From positions 2,583,872-2,647,871 of the forward strand of contig JAKTNV010000060.1 of NCBI GenBank assembly GCA_022747635.1: a stretch of DNA of 64,000 nt, given 5' to 3'. The position numbers and the translations under genes are program-made. The number at the start of each line of letters is the position of its first letter. Position 1 is the first letter of the stretch. Source of the stretch: Hetaerina americana. Its lineage: Eukaryota > Arthropoda > Insecta > Odonata > Calopterygidae. Under the pieces are notes generated by a model. The model ran no database searches. It saw only the letters and a program-made list of their open reading frames with translations, and was not told the DNA's origin. Positions 59,001 to 64,000 of the stretch are shown one piece after another.

Positions 59001-62000
59001 ACCTGGAGGAAGTTAAAGGAATGGACAAAAGAGCATAAGCATTGCTCCAGAAGGAATAATTCATCTTCTTTGTCAAATATCTACTGGACAACCAACACAC
59101 ACACCAATGATTTCATCCCTCGGCTTCACTTTGAAAGCAAAGGAGCCAGGCTAGACATTCTCAAACTGTGGGAAAATCTTAAGACGTGGTGAAAACCCAT
59201 TTGTGAATGACATTATTTTTTCCTTTCACTCCCCTCTCCCCGGGTTGGCAAAACACATGGACGGGCGGAAGAGCCCACCCCCTGCGATGAGTCACTCTTT
59301 CATTTCCACCCCTCCCGGCCCTTACTTTGTTAATAACTTTCCAATCAGTGGTCACGGTTGGTGTTCTACCCCTCCATTTACACCCAACCCATCCCTCTCC
59401 CACTCTCTAACCCACCCCTGCAGCCATATACATATATACCTGTGTGAAAACAACTTCATTGCCTAAAGATGCTGCACTGCAGTGAAACCTAGGTCGCAAT
59501 AAAGCTTATTTTTAATGTGGTGTTACAATGATTTGTTTTAATATTATCCATTACGTAACTTGAAATATTGTGATATCACCTTATAGTTTGGAAACTTAAG
59601 AGAGTCAGAAAGATTTGGAGTGAAACTTTCTGCTAGTATGACACTTTTCATAAACCATATGTTTAACTTATAACAACTTTTTTTGTAAATAGTAGGCTTT
59701 TTATGTGACTGCAAATATTGCGAGTGTGATACCCATTCATTGACCGGAATTAATAGAACCAAGAACTAAAACTAAGAATCAATCTGGTAATGAAAACAAG
59801 GGGATCCAACTGATATCTAATAAACATAATTTTCCCCAGCAGTTTTTATACTTTTTTACACTTTAGCAGGGTACTGCAAAATATAGAATTAACTGACTAA
59901 AGTGACATGACCACTTAATATTAATGTCCATGTCATAATGAAGGCCAAAACAATAATTACACATGCATTAAATTCAAAATTTAGCTTCATGAGAATAAAA
60001 AACTTAAAAGTGAATTTCCATAAGTTTAAACTTACTGATTTTATCCCTCCGAGGAACTGTGAAAACAGACTTCCTATATGTTGCAGAAACATCATTCGTT
60101 GCTGTGTATTCAAAATTAAATGTTTTCTCTTCATAATCATTATGGGACCACAAACAATCATAGAATAAGGATGTGGGTTTTCTTTTTAAAAATTCATCAG
60201 AAAAATGAAAAACCCTGCAAGAATTTTTCCCAGGATTACCATTCTGCGTGTACCTCATTGTAATACCTGCAAAAGAATAGGAAAATGTGAATATTGATAA
60301 CTGACTTTAAATGTGTTTTCGTTATCTAGTGGATGGGCTGCGAATAATAGGGATATCAATTAAATATACTTTCATAAAAATTATATTCACAACATAAAAT
60401 GTTACTGGAGCCATATTACAGTTTGGGTCATGAAATAAACTAGAATCAATTTAATTAACTGATTGACAAGCATTGAGAGGGATGACTGTAGAAAAATCTT
60501 AACTCATTAAGCAAACATATAGCTTTATATACCATTAGACAAAAGTAAAGTAAGTGCAAACAACTAAATTCTTAACAGGTTATCTTTCCTTCAAAGAATC
60601 ACAGGTAGAAGAATTGGACAAAAAGAAAAGTAACAGGGTAACCAATACGTTAATATATTCATTACGAGAATAAGTCACAACCTATACAATTAATATTCTT
60701 TATGACATATTACATCTCAAAGTTCATCCAACTAATCACTACTCCGTAACAACTGGATCAATCCAAGTTTTCTACAGCATTCTAAGCAAAACCTATTGTT
60801 CCTCCACCAAGGCCATTCTCTCTCATAAATATTTTTAGCTATTAGAAACAGATAATTTTGTTTGAAATGGGATCTACACAAGCAGTCATCTGATTATCTA
60901 TGGACCATTCAACAGTGGTCACACAACCATTAATATTTAAGTGCTTAGTTTCCCGGGAGTAGGGGCATTTCTTCTTAACTTAAAAAGTATGTTATACTCA
61001 CATAACCGTGCACAGGTATCTTATACATCTAAAAAATGATCAGGGCTCATGACCTGATGAAAACCTTGTAGCTGTTAACATAGATCTAGATAGATTTCTC
61101 TAGATCCAGCTGATATCCCTTTCTTATCATCCTGAATAATCCTTTTACATTCCATTTCCTAAACCTTCTTCCCTGTCTTGCCTTCTTCGATCTGAAAATG
61201 CAGTTCATTAGTACAAAATTATGACCTTGACCCTCATCCACTCCAGGGAAACTGCATGAATTAATCTTGATCCTAAATCTCTACATAATCTAAATATGAT
61301 CTCACTCATATTTTTATGAATTTATGGGCATTTTCCATGTGTACCGATGCTACTTGTGTCTTCTAATCTAAGCGTCCATTAAGATTTATCCATATCTCCT
61401 GCACAACTCTATTGCTTTCTCACATGGTCATTCCTTGTCCTAATCAATAGTCTGCTGTCTCACTTCCACCTCTACGTCTGCCTACCATTGCATTCCAATC
61501 CCCTATCACCACAATTTCCCTCCAGGAACACACCCAATTAATATCCTCTAACTGATCCTACACCTTATCTACTTCTGCCAACAGATGATTGCTTGGTAGC
61601 ATGTTTTGCCAAACAATGACAAAGTAAGGTGGTTTTGCTCTTCTTCTACCTTTATCTATCAGTCCCCTGCCATATGTTGACCACAGTTCTTACTACCTTT
61701 ATCTCTTTTTCACCTCTCAATAGCTGCCCTACTGGGTTCAGAGGCCTTTGCAACCAAATCACTGAGGAACTGACGCTGTGCAGACTGCCTTTCCCCTGGC
61801 TCCTACCCTTCGGCCTATTGGGCATGGGCAACCCTACCAGGAGCAATTACCATTGCTTCCACCAGCACAGCTCTAGGGATCATCAAAACGAGCACACGAT
61901 CCCTTCTACCATGTCAAGATTGCAGCCTATGGGGAGGGTTACATATGAATAGAGATAAAATATTTTAGTTATTTCAACGATACTGAATGCGATTCAAAAT

Positions 62001-63347
62001 TGTTGAAAATTTCTGAGTTTTTATCCACAATCTGCCCTCGCAATGCTGAGAGAGCATTCTCCCTAACACAAATTCAGTGGACAACGATAGGAATACATTT
62101 TATGTCAATTCTGCAAATGCCATTCAGATTTTGCAATAGAATTACAAACATATCCTAAGTTGATTTTCAGAAATTTGAAAGGCAATTCAAAACTATTGAA
62201 AGTATTAATTTCTCAAAATAATAAAAATTTGCTAACCTAACATTTGTACAAGTATTTCAGATTTTCTTCTCTTTATTATTAGCATTATAAGTTAGTGCTC
62301 CTTTCTAGTCCAAGATGAACATTTTTATCTTTTTTTCACACAACACATTTAAATTTTCTCCTTTATAAATGTAGACAATGGTAACCCTAATAAGGTCGAT
62401 TCAACATAACTTCCTTCATACCGCAATGAAGGCTGAAATTCAAATACGGGCGAAATAAAATTGAATATTAGGGTCTAATTTTCTAATCACAGTTACAAAC
62501 GAATGGGTTTATTTAAAATCTACACTTAAGCGCATCATGAACCCATAGATAAAACTTTGTTTTGAAAAATTGTCGTGCAATTAAATTTTGAATCGGATAA
62601 CCAGTTATTGAATATCCTTAATGCAAATAAGAACTTACTTTTCCAATCGAAATCAAGGAATGTGACATTAAATCCAGTTTGAGTGTACAACTCATCTTGA
62701 AAGAAATAAGACTGCAGAAGTATCTTCCCAGAAACTTCTCCACGGTTTGGGATGGCCATTGGTATTGAACTGCACGCTGAAATTAATACAATCTTAAATT
62801 AATAAAAAAAGTCACATTCAACATTTTAAAATATTAATGCTCCGAAAATATCAACTCAACAATACATTAAAACTTGACTGGGTATAAAAATTTAGTAGGC
62901 ACGGCACATATTTCATGTCTTACCTCCATTGTTTACGTTATAAACTTCCATCCTGCAGTCCTGATTTCCAAGGGTATATTGTGGAAACTACAGAAAAGGA
63001 CAAATTCCACTTTTTAAACGACATACTTTTGATAAATGAATGGTTCAACTCCAAAACGTATATGAAATGCAATGCTGACATGTAGGCTATTTGCCTTAAA
63101 GTTCTAACAGACGATGTAGCTGTTTAAAACTAAGTAAATGAATCGCAAATATATCGCTACACTCAAATAATAAATTCACATTATAATAAGACGATGTCAG
63201 TACCTGCATGGAGCAAGAGTTAAACGACTGATCACAGAGTTTACATTTCGGCATAGCTGATTCTAAATTCGGTATCTGGAACGCCATTAGTAAACAAAAT
63301 CGCCATATCCACTTCAGAACACCTATGAAATTCTGGGAAGGAAGCAT
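48892..63347 (-). CDS. IL-17 receptor-like SEFIR membrane receptor (8 exons)
   Basis: Encodes a 623-residue type I receptor of the IL-17R family. Exons (minus): 63347-63204, 62987-62924, 62776-62639, 60266-60036, 52627-52304, 50186-50094, 49892-49735, 49611-48892. All junctions are GT..AG with frame kept (phases 0,1,1,1,1,1,0). Order: signal peptide (residues 1 to about 31), Cys-containing ectodomain with N-glycosylation motifs (NVT, NYS, NIT), membrane segment (about 307-326), SEFIR domain from about 338, then a variable acidic tail. SEFIR domains recruit a matching SEFIR adaptor (Act1/CIKS type) to signal toward NF-kB-like pathways; that part is family knowledge. Ligand and subtype are not determinable here. 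Introns hold PLE, SINE and RTE relics. Confidence 0.88.
49735..49892 (-). CDS. SEFIR receptor exon 7 (SEFIR box 1)
   Basis: 158 nt, entry phase 1, exit phase 0, acceptor TTCTTTAG, donor GTAAGT. It encodes RPKLLLIYRSTHASHMKVVL and ELAQHLRKNCNIEAMFDELD, matching SEFIR box 1: the (K/R)xxIxYS strand and the following LAxFL helix, ending near the DxxxE acidic strand. Confidence 0.88.
50001..50069. repeat. (TA)n microsatellite, about 34 units
   Basis: An uninterrupted TA run in the 201-bp intron between the membrane exon and the first SEFIR exon, about 25 bp from the donor of exon 6. Confidence 0.95.
50094..50186 (-). CDS. SEFIR receptor exon 6 (membrane segment)
   Basis: 93 nt, phase 1 at both ends, acceptor TTTTCAG, donor GTAAGA. 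It encodes the single transmembrane helix FAGGAFAFIVLLIFIIACL followed by KYIPQ, a Lys-containing stop-transfer at the cytosolic face. Confidence 0.88.
50870..51600 (-). pseudogene. RTE-like LINE pieces (minus)
   Basis: Near 51170-50870 the minus strand reads GKSLYSLETYVLMLDD, then MVNEEIGDGTLKTLIEGRVL then LGWGEKKVDMLNEL, corresponding to the NEEV..IEGR..GRR C-terminal region of the family. At 51430-51600 a block matches 24865-25040, thought to be the 5' UTR. It lies in receptor intron 5 (50187-52303). Confidence 0.5.
51752..52110 (+). mobile_element. tRNA-derived SINE (plus)
   Basis: The tRNA-like head has an A box TGATAGCCGAGTGGG (about 51755-51768) and a B-box-like AGGGTTCAACTTA (51796-51808). 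The body includes CACAGGGAACAAGG..CTGGCTCTCCTACCCTGAAT, which parallels the body of the 54.6-kb SINE (CACAGGGAGAGGACCTGGCC), so both seem to belong to one family. Confidence 0.65.
52304..52627 (-). CDS. SEFIR receptor exon 5
   Basis: 324 nt, phase 1 at both ends, acceptor TTTTTCAG, donor GTAACT. Membrane-proximal ectodomain with NWQVFLYVDITESPFVILKA, FTYNVKVYSGSDRNYSVKNE and a Cys pair in SEECGELGC. It looks like a fibronectin-III-type beta domain, as in other IL-17 receptors; that fold call is inference. Confidence 0.85.
52740..54570. other. Receptor intron 4, unassigned part
   Basis: Intronic sequence less AT-rich around 53200-53560. Overlapping open frames on both strands there (53292-53556, 53441-53842) have no recognised motif or splice sites. 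Confidence 0.4.
54572..54870 (+). mobile_element. tRNA-derived SINE with duplicated head (plus)
   Basis: The head contains GGTGAAGTGTTGGGCTAC (A-box-like) and GGTTCAATTCCCGGGC (B box). The body resembles the 51.8-kb SINE. Part of the head is duplicated in tandem (54585-54724). Confidence 0.7.
54585..54724. repeat. 70-bp tandem duplication in SINE head
   Basis: AAGTGTTGGGCTACTGATAG at 54585 starts again at 54655. Both 70-bp units end in GAGGTTTGT and appear identical. The unit includes the B box, so the element has two. Confidence 0.95.
54871..55840. other. Receptor intron, no feature seen
   Basis: AT-rich intronic DNA. A short direct repeat (CACTAAATGAGTGTTT) lies just before 55841. Confidence 0.45.
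55872..55945 (-). pseudogene. tRNA-Cys-like pseudogene (minus arm)
   Basis: The minus strand reads GCCTCAATAGCTTAACTGGC, then an anticodon loop CTGCACA (GCA, Cys), then the T arm TGGGTTCGAATCCCA. The acceptor stem has mismatches and position 37 is C, so this is a tRNA-derived SINE head, not a working tRNA gene. Confidence 0.6.
56193..56266 (+). pseudogene. tRNA-Cys-like pseudogene (plus arm)
   Basis: The plus-strand counterpart in the second arm, with the D-arm altered (AATTTAAC in place of AGCTTAAC), the same CTGCACA loop and an intact T arm. The acceptor pairing is imperfect. Treated as SINE sequence. Confidence 0.6.
56236..56579. repeat. Second and third inverted copies (zigzag)
   Basis: The right arm of the first inverted repeat also serves as left arm of a second palindrome. 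56236-56362 pairs with 56406-56533, including the core GTTACTGTTGC..GCAGTTTCTTTG. A further plus-orientation piece follows at 56534-56579 (CAGTCCAGGTGAATGATTTT..TTGTTGCATTG). The unit thus appears as minus, plus, minus, plus. Confidence 0.8.
56838..56912. repeat. Dispersed direct repeat, copy 1
   Basis: AGTGGAATAACTGTCATTTC and the following CACCACCAG, plus upstream CAGCAGTT..ACTTGTTT..AGA, recur at about 57910-57986 in the same orientation with small differences. Function unknown. Confidence 0.7.
56980..58320. other. Receptor intron, unassigned part
   Basis: AT-rich intronic DNA between the zigzag repeat and PLE2. Apart from the direct-repeat copy at 57910-57986 nothing is recognised. Confidence 0.4.
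57910..57986. repeat. Dispersed direct repeat, copy 2
   Basis: Second copy of the 75-bp block at 56838-56912, about 1.07 kb away. It might mark ends of an unrecognised element or a local duplication. Confidence 0.7.
58326..59192 (+). pseudogene. PLE2 RT + GIY-YIG ORF, broken
   Basis: Frame 58326-58523 has FRYVDDILCVWSGTVRQL (catalytic YVDD). Frame 58646-58831 is the linker. Frame 58872-59192 has GVYKLQCRDCPVMYIRQTWR, the GIY-YIG nuclease with the CxxC insert but YIR instead of YIG. Frames differ, so no polyprotein can be made. Confidence 0.85.
59458..59500 (+). ncRNA. Hammerhead-like motif (PLE2 tail)
   Basis: Stem I ATTGC/GCAAT (5 bp), core CTAAAGA (one change, G5 to A, from CTGANGA), stem II TGCTGC-ACT-GCAGT, GAAA, stem III CC-TA-GG, and cleavage triplet GTC with cleavage predicted after 59495. 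The pairings are good but the core change should abolish activity. Confidence 0.6.
59526..60035. other. Receptor intron 4, 5' part
   Basis: AT-rich intron sequence up to the exon 4 donor. Nothing recognised. Confidence 0.5.
60036..60266 (-). CDS. SEFIR receptor exon 4
   Basis: 231 nt, phase 1 at both ends, acceptor TTTTGCAG, donor GTAAGT. Ectodomain segment including NSCRVFHFSDEFLKRKPTSL and DCLWSHNDYEEKTFNFEYTA, ending VPRRDKI. Confidence 0.85.
60267..61059. other. Receptor intron 3, 3' part
   Basis: AT-rich intron sequence with no supported feature. Confidence 0.5.
61060..61950 (-). pseudogene. RTE-like LINE endonuclease pieces (minus)
   Basis: Antisense text at 61400-61570 (CATGGTCATTCCTTG, TCCAATCCCCTATCACCAC, CTCTAACTGATCCTACACC) parallels 12640-12790 of the main RTE copy and encodes the same endonuclease region on the minus strand. 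61100-61350 parallels 12350-12560. The block at 61730-61900 is probably upstream family sequence. It lies in receptor intron 3 (60267-62638). Confidence 0.6.
61951..62638. other. Receptor intron 3, 5' part
   Basis: AT-rich. Nothing recognised. Confidence 0.5.
62639..62776 (-). CDS. SEFIR receptor exon 3
   Basis: 138 nt, phase 1 at both ends, acceptor TTTCAG, donor GTAAGT. Extracellular segment with VSGKILLQSYFFQDELYTQT and an N-glycosylation motif (NVT), ending FDFDWK-like at the exon border. Confidence 0.82.
62924..62987 (-). CDS. SEFIR receptor exon 2
   Basis: 64 nt, acceptor CTGTAG, donor GTAAGA, exit phase 1. It encodes FPQYTLGNQDCRMEVYNVNN and the first base of the next Ala codon. It is too short to appear as an open frame and was found by reading splice sites on both sides. 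Confidence 0.75.
63204..63347 (-). CDS. SEFIR receptor exon 1 (signal peptide)
   Basis: 48 codons from ATG at 63347 to donor GTACTG, phase 0. It has a hydrophobic signal core (WIWRFCLLMAF) and then CKLCDQSFNSC, a Cys-rich start of the mature ectodomain. The preceding in-frame GTG at 63350 is not needed as a start. Confidence 0.8.
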
Positions 63348-64000
63348 CACTTCCTCTTTCGGTAAAACGGTCCGGGGTTTCGATTAATCCAGGTAATTGC
63401 TACAGAGAAATTACTTCATAGTATATGACTACATAATATGTCAACACATCTCACGACTTCACAGTAAACAAAAGCCTTCCCACAACGCATGACAAGCATC
63501 CATTACTGAACTTTCAATATCACAAAATACTTAACAGGTGCAGTGGGTCAGGAAGTCGCGCTTATTGTCAGTTGCTCTGACTGCCTGTAGAGGCAGCAGA
63601 GGTGTTAACATAGAATGTCCTATACAGGTACTGCCACTCGCCTCTTGCGTCCGTTTTACGTACGAAGAGTGCATAGCTCTACGAAAAGGATTGGATTTGG
63701 CGCAAAATTACTTGTGAATGCCTTGTCACAGGCGGGAGACGAATGTAGTGTTTACAGGTGAATAATTGGTAACGACCTGGAAAATCTAAAAATATTCATA
63801 CCAGAAAACCTAATGTGAAACTGTTTTTAAAATAGTACTGCCTGTGCCCCACATGTATACCAAGAGAGGCGGTATGTCATTTCATGAATAAGTATATAAT
63901 TTATTTTGAGCATTTTTTATATCGGGTATGAATGTTCATATAGGTTATGTTATCGCAAATTGTGGCTTTTTCTTTGCTGTAGTTGTTTCTGTTAAAAAAT
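63348..64000 (-). promoter_or_regulatory. Upstream region of the SEFIR receptor
   Basis: Contains the 5' UTR and presumably the promoter. 63540-63730 is less AT-rich with several CG dinucleotides, which fits a promoter zone, but no TATA box or start site can be placed. Further 5' exons beyond the window cannot be excluded. Confidence 0.35.

Larger units (their letters stand above)
58326..59525 (+). mobile_element. Penelope-like element 2 (5'-truncated)
   Basis: RT remnant, GIY-YIG remnant, C-rich 3' UTR (59200-59400), hammerhead-like tail (59458-59500) and AATAAAGC at about 59499-59506. It lacks the RT N-terminal half and has many stops. It sits in sense-opposite orientation to the receptor gene, in intron 4 (52628-60035). 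Confidence 0.8.

Noticed and set aside
63348..63350. GTG upstream of the receptor ATG as an alternative start
   Set aside because: The ATG at 63347 gives a normal signal peptide, and non-ATG initiation needs stronger evidence.
1..64000. CRISPR arrays, operons, rRNA, endogenous virus genes
   Set aside because: None of the required repeat structure, gene order or conserved proteins was seen. All RT sequences fit LINEs or Penelope-like elements.

Overview
The window is AT-rich animal nuclear DNA, most likely from an arthropod and probably an insect. The evidence is spliced host genes with GT..AG introns, and a relic population of Helitron, mariner, RTE- and CR1/Jockey-like LINEs, tRNA-derived SINEs and Penelope-like elements (PLEs). 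I cannot name the species.

Two host genes are supported exon by exon, both on the minus strand. (1) Translation factor eIF5A: CDS 41467 down to 22852 in four coding exons (160 aa), preceded by a non-coding 5' exon ending at 42111. All coding junctions are phase 0. (2) A type I membrane receptor of the IL-17 receptor family: CDS 63347 down to 48892 in eight exons (623 aa), with a signal peptide, a ~270-aa ectodomain, one membrane segment, a SEFIR domain and a long acidic tail. These two genes account for most of 22-63 kb. Their introns (up to about 7.4 kb) are packed with dead transposons.

Layout. 0.5-2.6 kb: Helitron with both termini and a broken Pif1-like helicase. 3.9-7.2 kb: decayed LINE fragments, one with a 132-bp tandem duplication. 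7.6-8.0 kb: mariner relic. 9.2-11 kb: Penelope-like element with RT and GIY-YIG domains, a 126-bp-arm palindrome at its 5' end and a hammerhead-ribozyme-like tail. 11-13.2 kb: RTE-type LINE on the minus strand. 13.3-15 kb: other LINE pieces. 15.9-16.9 kb: mariner. 18 kb: SINE. 22.8-42.1 kb: eIF5A. 44.4-47.3 kb: LINE and PLE relics between the genes. 48.9-63.3 kb: the SEFIR receptor, whose introns hold SINEs, alternating inverted repeats, a second PLE and RTE pieces. 63.4-64 kb: its upstream region.

The most interesting signals are: hammerhead-like self-cleaving RNA motifs at five PLE loci (six copies), two of them head-to-head and sharing a stem strand; large palindromes that centre on or beside these motifs; a conserved ~35-nt block shared by several PLE 3' ends; a zigzag of alternating inverted tRNA-like repeats at 55.8-56.6 kb; a mariner that kept its TIRs and DNA-binding domain but lost its catalytic domain; and the SEFIR receptor itself. 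No prokaryotic features, CRISPR arrays, rRNA genes or intact tRNA genes were seen.
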